Origin: an uncultured Bacteroidales bacterium
Lineage (GTDB): Bacteria > Bacteroidota > Bacteroidia > Bacteroidales > Paludibacteraceae
Assembly: GCA_946059305.1 (NCBI GenBank)
Contig: CAMGMU010000012.1
Coordinates: forward strand, 1 to 38,655
Reading direction: 5' to 3'
Length of the DNA stretch: 38,655 nt
The notes below the pieces were generated by a model. That model was not told the origin of the DNA. It saw only the letters and a program-made list of their open reading frames with translations, and did not search any database. Shown piece by piece: positions 15,387-23,666 of the stretch (position 1 is the first letter of the stretch; each line of letters starts with the position of its first letter). The translations under genes were made by a program, and so were the position numbers.

Positions 15387-17855
15387 TTAAAACGGATAAC
15401 CGATGGCGAAATGAAACGTCATATCATCTTTCCAGCAAAGTCCGTTTGGCGCAGTACGCCATTGCGTTCCATCGATGTAGAGCCGCGAAGGATCATACAG
15501 TTTCACACCAAAATCCACACGGAACACAAAGAATGAGAAGTCGAGTCTGATGCCTATGCCATACGACCATGCTATCTGTTTATAAAACTCATCAAACTTA
15601 AAAACACCCCACGGCTGGGTAGGGTAATCTCGGATAGTCCACACATTACCTGCATCCGTAAATGCCGCCAATTCGAGAATCGACCACACTCTCCAGCGGT
15701 ATTCGATGTTCAGGTCAAGCTTGAGGTCTCCTACTTGATTGTTGTAAGCAATCGTTCCGTCGGCTCCTCGATATCCGCCCGGTCCGAGCGTTCGAGCCGT
15801 CCATCCGCGTACGGAGTTGGCACCACCCGCAAAATAGCGTTTTTCGAATGGTATGGACGATGCATTCCCATACGGCACAGCTATACCGATACTGCCATGA
15901 TATACCATCCGATGCTTGGGAGAGAAAATATGATGCGCCGTAAAATCAAAATCGCCCTTAACGTATTGGGAATAGCGAATATTGAAAATCTTATAGGCTC
16001 CATCGGTATCGGGCTGCTGCTTAAACAGATGCGAAAAACCATATAGCAGGTTACCCGCCGTCTCTATCTGATAGGAGAACGTGCCATACGAGCGGTAAGG
16101 ATAGCGCTTGCGGTAGTTCGACCATCGTCCGCCATAGCTCCAGTCTAAGATGAAGTGGTCTTCATAGGAATACCTCAAGAGGTTGGATGGCTGCAGAAAT
16201 TGGTTTCTGAAGGCATCGGAAATCCATGGCAGATATACGTATGACAAGTCAAAGAAATGGAACGTATGGCTCAGTTTGCGCCCAAACGGCTGCAGATTAT
16301 ACGACAACGAAGCATTCGCCACCGTGCGGGTAAACTCATCCGGTCGGTTCTGAAATTTGTATCCTACGGATACCTTAGGAGCATTCGAGAAGCGAATGCT
16401 GGCCTCTGCCTTTGCCTCAATGGCACGGCCTCCCAAACGTCGCCATTCATAGGCGAAAGCACCATTGATATTAAACTCTTCAGCTCCCCTAAACAGATTG
16501 CGATTGGAATATCCGGCACCGGCTGCTATTCCCCAGTCGCCTGCAGAATAGGTGCCTTCAATCTCCGCAGATACGGAATTGAGTTTGGAGCGAGAGAACA
16601 CAATACGGCAATCCAGCGAATCGTTCGCCACCGCTACAAATGAGATATCTACAAACTTCACGGGTGCGAGCGCATTGAGTTCGGAATATGCCCTCTCCAC
16701 GCGCAAAGCGTTATAATAACTGCCCGGGCGAATGGGGCAAATACGACGCAGTACACCTTCGCGAATCAGTTTCTTACCGCAATAAGAAAACGTGTAACCA
16801 TCTTTTTCGATGGTAGTAACGTTTATTCCATCAGGTCGCAGCGAGGGGTCATAGTCAGAATAGAAGTGCACGTTGCGGATTACGAACCGTGTAAACAACC
16901 GCTCGCGCACGCTGTCAGGCGCATTGGCCACATAGTCTTGCAAGCGGAGAGAAAGCACTACTTCATGCGTATTATTGGCCGAATCGGCTTCGTAATGGAG
17001 ATAGTCTTTATTAAAATAATAATAGCCCAATGCCTTCATGGCGAGCGCTATACGATTGCGCTCTTCATCGAGCACCTCTGAGTCAAACTGCATTCCTTCG
17101 CTAACAAGGGTAGTTTTCTCGTTTTGGGCAATCTGCCTCAGCACAGGCTGATCCAAACGAACGGTATAACTGCGAATACGGTAGGGTTCGCGGGCTGTAA
17201 TATGGTAGGTGAGATACAGTTTCCGCTTTTTGAAACGCATGGTAGTATCTACCAAGGCATTGAAATAGCCTTTGTTAAACATCGCCTTCTTGATTTCCAA
17301 GACCGATGCATCAGCCAGCTCAGGATCAAAAATCTCAGGCGCCTCTCCCATCTTCATCATCTGGCGGTTGATCCACTTGGTCGTATCGCGGCCTGCCGAT
17401 GAATAGACTTGCAATTGCAGCGGCCAAAAACCAAAAATCTCCGAATTGGGTTTTTGCCTGACATAATTGGCCATTTTATCCGCCAAAGCCTCCGCCGTAT
17501 AATCGCCTTTATCCGCATGCTTAACGGCCTTATCCGCTTGTTGGGCAGCAGATTGTGCTTGCTGAGAATTCTCCTCCTTTGCGGGTTGTGCTTGCTGAGA
17601 ATTCTCCTCCTTTGCGGGTTGAGGTTGCTGAGAATTCTCCTCCTTTGCAGGTTGTGCTTGCTGAGAATTCTCCTCCTTCGCAGGTTGTGCTTGCTGCGAT
17701 TTCTTCACCTTCGCGGGTTGAGCATCCTGAGGCAGCTCCACCTTCACCCGCATCTTCCGCAAGAGGTACTTATCCTGCGGCACAAACTTCGTAGTACTGC
17801 AAGCCGAAAGCAGCAGTAACCAACCGAATAATATGAGGTGAAGATGCTTACGCAT
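15387..17855 (-). CDS. Omp85 (BamA/TamA-like) outer-membrane lipoprotein with 33-bp repeat insert
   Basis: 822 residues from ATG 17855 (MRKHLHLILFGWLLLLSACSTT), with a lipoprotein signal (LLSAC, Cys19). STTKFVPQDKYLL is the hallmark start of the Bacteroidota TamA/BamA-like family. POTRA-like repeats cover about 35-420, then a 16-strand barrel with the Omp85 motif FAGGANSVRGWTARTLGPGGYR and a C-terminal Phe, as expected of a barrel recognised by BAM. Between the first strand (MRVKVELPQD) and LADKMANYVRQKPN, where relatives have a short loop, residues about 45-103 are QQAQPAKEENS repeats, encoded by 33-bp units. The insert is hydrophilic, in frame and presumably periplasmic. First gene of the envelope operon; promoter at 17880-17911. 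Role as insertase or translocase is by family. Confidence 0.88.
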   Translation of the reverse strand: MRKHLHLILFGWLLLLSACSTTKFVPQDKYLLRKMRVKVELPQDAQPAKVKKSQQAQPAKEENSQQAQPAKEENSQQPQPAKEENSQQAQPAKEENSQQAQSAAQQADKAVKHADKGDYTAEALADKMANYVRQKPNSEIFGFWPLQLQVYSSAGRDTTKWINRQMMKMGEAPEIFDPELADASVLEIKKAMFNKGYFNALVDTTMRFKKRKLYLTYHITAREPYRIRSYTVRLDQPVLRQIAQNEKTTLVSEGMQFDSEVLDEERNRIALAMKALGYYYFNKDYLHYEADSANNTHEVVLSLRLQDYVANAPDSVRERLFTRFVIRNVHFYSDYDPSLRPDGINVTTIEKDGYTFSYCGKKLIREGVLRRICPIRPGSYYNALRVERAYSELNALAPVKFVDISFVAVANDSLDCRIVFSRSKLNSVSAEIEGTYSAGDWGIAAGAGYSNRNLFRGAEEFNINGAFAYEWRRLGGRAIEAKAEASIRFSNAPKVSVGYKFQNRPDEFTRTVANASLSYNLQPFGRKLSHTFHFFDLSYVYLPWISDAFRNQFLQPSNLLRYSYEDHFILDWSYGGRWSNYRKRYPYRSYGTFSYQIETAGNLLYGFSHLFKQQPDTDGAYKIFNIRYSQYVKGDFDFTAHHIFSPKHRMVYHGSIGIAVPYGNASSIPFEKRYFAGGANSVRGWTARTLGPGGYRGADGTIAYNNQVGDLKLDLNIEYRWRVWSILELAAFTDAGNVWTIRDYPTQPWGVFKFDEFYKQIAWSYGIGIRLDFSFFVFRVDFGVKLYDPSRLYIDGTQWRTAPNGLCWKDDMTFHFAIGYPF
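17552..17716 (-). repeat. Five 33-bp tandem repeats inside the Omp85 gene
   Basis: Units at 17552, 17585, 17618, 17651 and 17684. The first four are almost identical, the fifth is diverged, and a partial sixth begins at 17717. The 33-bp length keeps frame and encodes 11 residues (QQAQPAKEENS). Such near-identical arrays change copy number readily. Confidence 0.95.
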
Positions 17856-17879
17856 GTGTATTTGACGCTTTTTTGCTTG

Positions 17880-17911
17880 CAAAATTACGTTTTTTTTTGC
17901 ACATATCCAAA
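17880..17911 (-). promoter_or_regulatory. Promoter of the envelope operon
   Basis: TTTG (17911-17908), 20-bp spacer, TAATTTTG (17887-17880) on the minus strand, 25 bp upstream of the Omp85 ATG. Interlocked with the plus-strand promoter at 17896-17927. Confidence 0.8.
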
Positions 17912-17927
17912 TTTTTTAGTACTTTTG
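17896..17927 (+). promoter_or_regulatory. Promoter of the SpoU methyltransferase gene
   Basis: TTTG (17896-17899), 20-bp spacer, TACTTTTG (17920-17927). Each promoter's -33 box lies within the other's spacer, so one polymerase would block the other. Confidence 0.8.
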
Positions 17928-17969
17928 CAAAAAAATCAACAGCCGACGTGGGATTTTAATGTCATTAAT

Positions 17970-18734
17970 ATGAGAATATCCAAAAATCAAATCAAGTTTA
18001 TTCGCAGCTTGAGCCAGAAAAAAGTGCGCGATGCCGAACAATTATTTCTCGCTGAAGGCGAAAAATGTGTGCGTGAACTGCTTCAATCGTTTGAGCCATA
18101 TTTGATAGCGAGTTCCATACCATTGTTGGGTGTTTCTGCGTTGGAAGCCAGCCCGATGGAGATAGAGCAAATGTCGCAACTTCGCCATCCTCAAGGGGTA
18201 ATTGCCGCTTTCCGGATGCCCAATCCCATCATCGCAGAATCGGCTGACGAATTAACGCTTGCGCTGGATGGTATTCAAGATCCTGGCAATCTTGGTACGA
18301 TTATTCGTACTGCCGATTGGTTTGGTATCTCGAATATTGTTTGTTCGGCTGATACGGTTGATTGCTGGAATCCCAAAGTCGTTCAAGCCACCATGGGTGC
18401 GCTCGCTCGCGTGCGCGTACATTACACGGATTTGTATTCGTTCATTCAGCGTTCAACCCAATCGAAAGCAGATGATGCCGCAGGAAAATGCGGCAGTTGT
18501 CCTGTTTACGGCACCTTATTGGATGGTAAAAATATGTATTTGCCCAACGCAATCCCGTGTAAAAACAGCGGCATTATCATAATGGGTAATGAGGGAAATG
18601 GTATCAGTCCTGCCATTCGTAATCTCATCACTCACCCGCTCTTTATTCCTTCGTATCCTGCTGATCGCCCAACGAGTGAGAGCCTAAACGTAGCGATAGC
18701 CACGGCTATCGTATTAGCAGAGTTTCGACGTTGA
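17970..18734 (+). CDS. SpoU/TrmH-family RNA 2'-O-methyltransferase
   Basis: 254 residues from ATG 17970 (MRISKNQIKFIRSLSQKKVR), the normal family start; the open frame further upstream crosses the promoter. Cytoplasmic. An N-terminal substrate-binding part (about 1-90) is followed by the SpoU fold with motif 1 LALDGIQDPGNLGTIIRTADWFGI, motif 2 IIMGNEGNGIS and motif 3 SLNVAIATAIVLAEF, which build the trefoil knot that binds S-adenosylmethionine. The target (tRNA or 23S rRNA ribose) cannot be told from the sequence. It is transcribed away from the envelope operon and converges with ftsY, whose stop is 1 bp beyond its own. It is a paralogue of RlmB about 1 kb further on. Confidence 0.9.
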   Translation: MRISKNQIKFIRSLSQKKVRDAEQLFLAEGEKCVRELLQSFEPYLIASSIPLLGVSALEASPMEIEQMSQLRHPQGVIAAFRMPNPIIAESADELTLALDGIQDPGNLGTIIRTADWFGISNIVCSADTVDCWNPKVVQATMGALARVRVHYTDLYSFIQRSTQSKADDAAGKCGSCPVYGTLLDGKNMYLPNAIPCKNSGIIIMGNEGNGISPAIRNLITHPLFIPSYPADRPTSESLNVAIATAIVLAEFRR

Positions 18735-18735
18735 A

Positions 18736-19683
18736 TCAGAGTAGGGATTTTACGAACTCCTCCCGGTCAAAAACTTGTAAATCAGTCATTTGTTCGCCCA
18801 AACCGATATAGCGTACAGGAATTTTGAATTGGTCAGAGATACCAATCACCACACCTCCCTTAGCCGTACCATCGAGTTTGGTCACAGCGAGCGAACTCAC
18901 TTGCGTAGCGCGCGTGAACTGCTTAGCCTGCTCAAACGCATTCTGTCCGGTAGAGCCATCCAACACGAGCATCACATCATTCGGAGCAGTAGGAACCACC
19001 TTCTGCATCACATTTCGAATCTTCGTAAGCTCATTCATCAGATTGATTTTGTTGTGCAAACGTCCGGCGGTATCAATCAGCACCACATCGATATCGTTTT
19101 TAACGGCTGATTGCAAGGTGTCAAACGCCACCGAAGCAGGGTCAGAGCCCTGCTGTTGTTTTACAACAGGCACCCCTACTCGTTCGCCCCAGATACAGAG
19201 CTGCTCCACGGCTGCAGCACGGAACGTATCGGCAGCTCCGAGCATCACTTTCTTGCCGGCCGCCTTATACTGATACGCCAATTTGCCAATAGTCGTGGTT
19301 TTGCCTACGCCATTTACTCCCACCACCATCACTACATACGGTTTGCAAGGCAGGGGCGCATCAAAATCAGGTTGCGTCTCAGGGTTATTCTCCTGCAAGA
19401 GTTCAGCCGTTTCCTCGCGAAGAATACGGTTAAGTTCATCCGTACCCACATACTTATCGCGCTTCACGCGCTCCTGAATGCGCTCAATAATTCGGAGTGT
19501 GGTATCTACGCCTACATCACTGGTTATCAACGCTTCCTCGAGATTATCGAGCACATCGTCATCTACCGTGGATTTGCCAATTATCGCATGCGAGATTTTG
19601 GAGAGCACACTCTCCTTTGTTTTTTCGAGACCCTTATCGAGCGTCTCTTTTTTTTCTTTCTTAAATAATCCGAAAAAAGCCAT
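18736..19683 (-). CDS. ftsY: Signal recognition particle receptor FtsY
   Basis: 315 residues from ATG 19683 (MAFFGLFKKEKKE). It is the GTPase that docks SRP-ribosome complexes at the membrane. The long acidic A domain of the E. coli protein is absent, as is usual in this phylum; a short basic amphipathic start replaces it. The N domain (about 15-100) is followed by the G domain: GVNGVGKTTT (122-131), DTAGRLHNK (204-212), TKLDGTAKGG (268-277) and the end GLGEQMTDLQVFD. ATG is preferred to the in-frame upstream ATG at 19704 because all homologues start near MGLF/MAFF. Its stop nearly abuts the convergent methyltransferase stop and no terminator fits between them. No consensus promoter is seen just upstream, so it may be read from rlmB. 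Confidence 0.95.
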   Translation of the reverse strand: MAFFGLFKKEKKETLDKGLEKTKESVLSKISHAIIGKSTVDDDVLDNLEEALITSDVGVDTTLRIIERIQERVKRDKYVGTDELNRILREETAELLQENNPETQPDFDAPLPCKPYVVMVVGVNGVGKTTTIGKLAYQYKAAGKKVMLGAADTFRAAAVEQLCIWGERVGVPVVKQQQGSDPASVAFDTLQSAVKNDIDVVLIDTAGRLHNKINLMNELTKIRNVMQKVVPTAPNDVMLVLDGSTGQNAFEQAKQFTRATQVSSLAVTKLDGTAKGGVVIGISDQFKIPVRYIGLGEQMTDLQVFDREEFVKSLL

Positions 19684-19724
19684 ATTCTTTACCCAAAAGG
19701 GCAATTTTAATTACTAAATTCAAT

Positions 19725-19840
19725 CATCCGGTCGTTTTTTCAAACGAACCGAAGCCTTATTTTTGCCATCCGGCCGCTTTATCAAACGAAGCAGAACTTC
19801 ATCTTTTGCCATCCGGCCACTTACTTAAGCGAACGCTGAC
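19725..19840 (-). repeat. 42-43 bp tandem repeat over the rlmB 3' end
   Basis: Units starting at 19725, 19767 and 19810, each opening with catccgg on the plus strand. The third covers the last codons and stop of rlmB, so the two downstream units look like decayed copies of the gene's 3' end. They lie in the 137-bp rlmB-ftsY gap. Confidence 0.7.
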
Positions 19841-20660
19841 GAATCACTTCGTAAATGAAGATTCCGGCCGCAACAGATACGTTGAGCGACTCAATCGTAC
19901 CAGCCATCGGCAGCTTCACGCGGGTATCGCAGAGGTCGAGATTGGCAGGATGAATGCCGATATCCTCTGACCCCATCAGGATAGCTACCGGTCCCGAAAA
20001 ATCAGCCTCCGTATATAGCTTGGTAGCATGCTCCGTAGCCGCTACCAGTGTCACGCCCGAGTCGCGAAGATACCGGAGCGCATCTTGCATATTCTCCACC
20101 TTGCAAACGGGCAACGAGTGGAGTGCGCCAGCAGAGGTTTTAATGGCATCGCCATTGATGGCGGCTCCTCCGCGTGCGGGCACCACAATCGCATCAGCTC
20201 CTGCACAAGCACACGTGCGAGCTATCGCACCAAAATTGCGCACATCGGTTACCCCATCGAGCACTACAAGGAAAGGCGTTTTGCCCTCCTCAAACAGCAT
20301 CGGAAGCAGATTCTCAAGGGGCGTAAACTCAATCGGCGAAAGGAAAGCAATCACACCCTGATGATTCTTATCCGTGAATTGGTTGAGTTTCTCCACCGGC
20401 ACTTTCTGCACGGGTGTAGGAATGCCCTCGAGCTTCTCCATGAGTTCACGAGCCAAAGCCGAAGACATATCTCTACGCAAGAGAATTTTATCCAAGGTTT
20501 TGCCTGCATCAAGCGCTTCAATTACGGCTCGAATGCCAAAAATCATTTCTTTTTCTTTCGGTCGGCGGGTTTCGTAATCACGAGGTGAGGGTTTCTCTCC
20601 GCGCATCGTAAAATGTTGCGCACGCGGACGTTGATCGTTATTTTTTTGTTTGAAATACAT
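19821..20660 (-). CDS. rlmB: 23S rRNA guanosine-2'-O-methyltransferase, RlmB type
   Basis: 279 residues. It methylates the ribose of a conserved guanosine in 23S rRNA. A basic tail (about 1-35) precedes the substrate domain MIFGIRAVIEALDAGKTLDKILLRRDM, the standard RlmB start block. The SpoU domain follows with VVLDGVTDVRNFGAIARTCACAG (motif 1), VAILMGSEDIGIH (motif 2) and LNVSVAAGIFIYEVIRQR (motif 3). All knot residues seem intact. The promoter at 20683-20714 stands just upstream. The stop lies in a tandem repeat (19725-19840). E. coli RlmB is about 243 residues; the extra length is the N-terminal tail. Confidence 0.9.
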   Translation of the reverse strand: MYFKQKNNDQRPRAQHFTMRGEKPSPRDYETRRPKEKEMIFGIRAVIEALDAGKTLDKILLRRDMSSALARELMEKLEGIPTPVQKVPVEKLNQFTDKNHQGVIAFLSPIEFTPLENLLPMLFEEGKTPFLVVLDGVTDVRNFGAIARTCACAGADAIVVPARGGAAINGDAIKTSAGALHSLPVCKVENMQDALRYLRDSGVTLVAATEHATKLYTEADFSGPVAILMGSEDIGIHPANLDLCDTRVKLPMAGTIESLNVSVAAGIFIYEVIRQRSLK

Positions 20661-20682
20661 AGCACGTTTAAAATATTGGCCG

Positions 20683-20714
20683 CAAAATTACAAAAAATAT
20701 TCGAAATATGCAAA
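20683..20714 (-). promoter_or_regulatory. Promoter of rlmB
   Basis: TTTG (20714-20711), 20-bp spacer, TAATTTTG (20690-20683) on the minus strand, 22 bp upstream of the ATG. Confidence 0.8.
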
Positions 20715-20739
20715 AATAATGCCCAATAATTTACAATTA

Positions 20740-20771
20740 TTTGCTTATTTGGATTTTTTTTTGTACTTTTG
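20740..20771 (+). promoter_or_regulatory. Promoter of the radical SAM gene
   Basis: TTTG (20740-20743), 20-bp spacer, TACTTTTG (20764-20771). The ATG at 20780 is only 8 bp downstream of the -7 box, so the mRNA would have almost no leader. Confidence 0.78.
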
Positions 20772-20779
20772 CCGTGCTT

Positions 20780-22603
20780 ATGAATACTATTCTTCTCATC
20801 ACACCCCCTCTGACGCAACTCAATTGCGCCTATCCAGCAACCGCTCAATTGTGCGGTTTTCTTCGCAAGCAGGGCATCCATGCCGAGCAGCAAGACCTCA
20901 GCATAGAGCTCATTCATCATATCCTCCAAACGGATAGTATAAAGCAGATTTTCAGTCAGGCAGAGGAGCTGCATTTACAAGGCCACAAGCTTAGCAAAGC
21001 CGTCCGAATTGCCGTCAGCAATCGTTCGTTTTTTGAGCAATGGGTAGAGCCCGTAAGGCGGTTTTTGCAAGGCAAAGATCTCAGCCTGCAAAATCGGTTT
21101 GCCGACCGCACGTTTTGGCCCAATGCCAACCGACTGCCATCAGAAGACGACCTCGATTGGGATTACGGGATCGCAGGTACATACAATCGGGCGCAATTCT
21201 TCTGCACGTATTTCCTTGAAGAAATAGCGCGTGTGATTCAGGAGACGGTCAGTCCACATTTTGAGATGGTGCGGTATGCGGAGAAATTGTGTATGCGCCT
21301 CCCCGATGCCGCTCCCCTCTATGAGGCGCTCGGTGAGGCTCCCAATCGCATCGACCAATGGATGCTTCAGCTGCTTGAGAAAAGGATAAACGAGTTGCCG
21401 AATCTTACGCATATCGGCTTCTCTGTGCCCTTCCCTGGCAACCTGTATGCCGCCCTTCGTTGCGCCCAATTCATCAAAGCAAACTACCCCCATATTCGCA
21501 TCCTGATGGGTGGCGGATACGTGAATACCGAACTGAGGCAAATAGCTGATACCCAACTCTTTAGCTACATCGACGACCTGCTGTTTGACGATGGTGAACT
21601 GCCGATTCTTCGTTTGCTGACCGATGGGCAACCTGTTCGCACCATTCGGCTCAACGAGGAAAAGCAACTGATGCGTCTTGGTTGGGAAAGTGCAGTTAAC
21701 AAACAGTTGGCCAAACAAGACAATATTCCCTTCCGCGAAATAGGCACCCCCTGTTTGGACGGGCTGCATGTAGATTGGTATCTTGACACGGCCGATGCTG
21801 CCAACCCTATGCAACGGCTTTGGAGCAACGGCAGATGGAACAAACTGATGATGGCACATGGCTGCTATTGGGCGAAATGCACTTTCTGCGACACCACGCT
21901 CGACTATATCGGACGCTTCGATGCTGCTCCTGCATCGGAGATTGCCGACCGAATGGACGGCCTCTTTGCGCAATCGCAAGAAAGCGGTTTTCATTTTACC
22001 GACGAAGCCATGCCACCTGCCATCGTCAGGCAACTATCAGAAGAGTTGCTCGCGAGAAAACGCACTTACTCCTGGTGGGGCAATATCCGATTCGAATCGT
22101 TTTATTCGAGCGAAATCTGCTATCTGATGCATCAAGCGGGCTGTATTGCCGTGAGCGGAGGTATCGAAGTAGCATCCGACCGCGTATTGAAACGCATCAA
22201 CAAAGGCGTAAGTATTGATTCGCTGAAACAGACGCTCCGCCATTTTCGCGACAACCATATCATGGTGCACGCCTACCTCATGTACGGTTTCCCCACCGAA
22301 ACAGAAGCCGAACTGATGGAGAGTCTCAACACCGTCAGACTACTCTTCAAAGACGGACTGATTCAATCGGCTTTCTGGCATCGATACGCCATGACTTGCC
22401 ATTCGGAGAGCGGCCAACATCCCGAACGATTCGATTGCGAATGGACAACTCGCGAAACCGCACCGTTTGCAAACAACGAAATCGGGTTTATCTCAAAGAC
22501 TGCACCCGACTGGAACCGTTATAGCCGAGGACTGAAAGTAGCTACCGAAAACTACATGCGCGGAGCCGGACTGGATATCCCCGTAAAGCAATGGTTTCGC
22601 TAA
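20780..22603 (+). CDS. B12-binding-domain radical SAM protein
   Basis: 607 residues from ATG 20780 (MNTILLITPPLTQLNCAYPA). The N-terminal part up to about 290 has the B12-binding-like fold used in this class, with IRILMGGGYVNTEL and DDLLFDDGELPILRLL. The radical SAM core follows with the cluster motif GCYWAKCTFC: C362, C367 and C370, a C-x4-C-x2-C spacing rather than the textbook C-x3-C-x2-C. FTDEAMPP and SGGIEVASDRVLKRINKG with MVHAYLMYGFPTETEAEL are the later radical SAM blocks. It probably uses a 4Fe-4S cluster and S-adenosylmethionine, possibly with cobalamin. Substrate unknown; no partner gene or precursor peptide lies beside it. It stands alone, bounded by its own promoter and a repeat-rich gap. 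Confidence 0.85.
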   Translation: MNTILLITPPLTQLNCAYPATAQLCGFLRKQGIHAEQQDLSIELIHHILQTDSIKQIFSQAEELHLQGHKLSKAVRIAVSNRSFFEQWVEPVRRFLQGKDLSLQNRFADRTFWPNANRLPSEDDLDWDYGIAGTYNRAQFFCTYFLEEIARVIQETVSPHFEMVRYAEKLCMRLPDAAPLYEALGEAPNRIDQWMLQLLEKRINELPNLTHIGFSVPFPGNLYAALRCAQFIKANYPHIRILMGGGYVNTELRQIADTQLFSYIDDLLFDDGELPILRLLTDGQPVRTIRLNEEKQLMRLGWESAVNKQLAKQDNIPFREIGTPCLDGLHVDWYLDTADAANPMQRLWSNGRWNKLMMAHGCYWAKCTFCDTTLDYIGRFDAAPASEIADRMDGLFAQSQESGFHFTDEAMPPAIVRQLSEELLARKRTYSWWGNIRFESFYSSEICYLMHQAGCIAVSGGIEVASDRVLKRINKGVSIDSLKQTLRHFRDNHIMVHAYLMYGFPTETEAELMESLNTVRLLFKDGLIQSAFWHRYAMTCHSESGQHPERFDCEWTTRETAPFANNEIGFISKTAPDWNRYSRGLKVATENYMRGAGLDIPVKQWFR

Positions 22604-22757
22604 TTGACGCCCCTAAAAAAGCATATTCTCTCCCCTTTCTCCAAAAATGATTTCTACACGGACTCTCACCCCAAAAGGTGGGAGCCCAATTGCTGTGTAC
22701 GACAAAAAATTGCAGTTTTATCGTACTTTATCTGTTCAGTATTAAGGCATTACACGT

Positions 22758-22829
22758 GCATCTAGCTTACATCTAGCTTACATCTAGCTTACATGTACGT
22801 GCGCTGTAAGCTAGATGTAAGCTAGATGC
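22758..22829. repeat. 11-bp tandem repeats forming a 25-bp perfect hairpin
   Basis: Three catctagctta units (22759-22791) are followed by two inverted units (22807-22828). Arms 22758-22782 and 22805-22829 are perfectly complementary over 25 bp with a 22-nt loop. The gene-free gap 22604-23057 also holds a weaker hairpin (GTACGA 22698-22703 with TCGTAC 22722-22727) and copies of the aggtggg repeat. No gene is seen there. Confidence 0.85.
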
Positions 22830-22998
22830 GAGAACGATGAACGAACAATAAAAGGAGGAAATAAGAGGAATAAAGGAGGGGGAATTTCACGAATAACCCT
22901 TTTAGGTGGGTTCTAATAATTTCCATATTCGAAAAGATAATGATTAAGGTGGGTAACAAGTAGTATTACAAAGCGAATTTGCGAACCCACTTAAAAAC

Positions 22999-23030
22999 AG
23001 TCAGCCTTGCCACAATGGGCAAGGCCGACT
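22999..23030 (-). terminator. Terminator of the XRE regulator gene
   Basis: AGTC-a-GCCTTGCC (22999-23011) pairs with GGCAAGGC-c-GACT (23018-23030), 6-nt loop. Read on the minus strand it is followed by GTTTTTA, a typical intrinsic terminator, 28 bp beyond the gene stop. Confidence 0.8.
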
Positions 23031-23057
23031 ATTTACAAGTTTTAGCAACTGCAAGAA

Positions 23058-23276
23058 TTATAACCCTTCAAACAGATTTATGAGCTTCAGACCGAGGCCA
23101 TTGGCAACCAAGGTAAGCGAACGAACCGTGGGATTTGTACGTCCTGCTTCGATTCGATTAAGATTGGAAGGCTCCATGTTGCAACGATAAGCCAACTCGA
23201 TCTGAGTAAGACCACGCTCCTTGCGCAAACTGCGGATGCGCAATCCCAAACTCTTCAAAACTTCTTCAGATTCCAT
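23058..23276 (-). CDS. Small XRE-family helix-turn-helix regulator
   Basis: 72 residues, almost nothing but one HTH_3 domain: LGLRIRSLRKERGLTQIELAYRC (helices 1-2), then MEPSNLNRIEAGRTNPTVRSL (recognition helix and turn), then LTLVANGLGLKLINLF. It should bind DNA as a dimer. No sensor domain and no toxin gene are adjacent, so it is not clearly an antitoxin. On the minus strand TATCTTTG (23337-23330) is a good -7 box but no clear TTTG lies 19-21 bp further up, so expression may be weak or need an activator. It sits alone between two repeat-rich or AT-rich gaps. Confidence 0.85.
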   Translation of the reverse strand: MESEEVLKSLGLRIRSLRKERGLTQIELAYRCNMEPSNLNRIEAGRTNPTVRSLTLVANGLGLKLINLFEGL

Positions 23277-23666
23277 AATTGGTAATTTGATTTTCAGATT
23301 AAATAATAATAGTGGTTAGAAAAACGATGCAAAGATAGCGCATTTTTCGCTAACTCTTTTTATCATATTTGCAAATTTAAAGATTTTTTGATAATATCGG
23401 GAAAAAGTTTTATTTTTATTATCACAAATGACACTATTTTTAACAAAACGACAAAAAATTAGTTTAAGATACAAAAAATTTTACTGATTGATAGATTTAT
23501 TCCTATTCCGTCAACTCTAAAAATTTCTTGATTTAGGAATAATTGTGATATTAAAACGTTCATCAACCGCACGAAAAATGCGGGTACGTAAACACAAAAA
23601 AACGCTCTTATCGCAGCCAATCAAAAATCCAAAATCCGCAGAAAAAACAAAAAAATAGCCAATTTA
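23277..23666. other. AT-rich gap between the XRE gene and dxs
   Basis: About 390 bp with runs of A and T and no plausible coding frame. The minus-strand -7 box of the XRE gene (23330-23337) and repeated aaaaaatt-type words are all I see. Confidence 0.5.

Noticed and set aside
23058..23276. Toxin-antitoxin module around the XRE protein
   Set aside because: No second small gene lies on either side.
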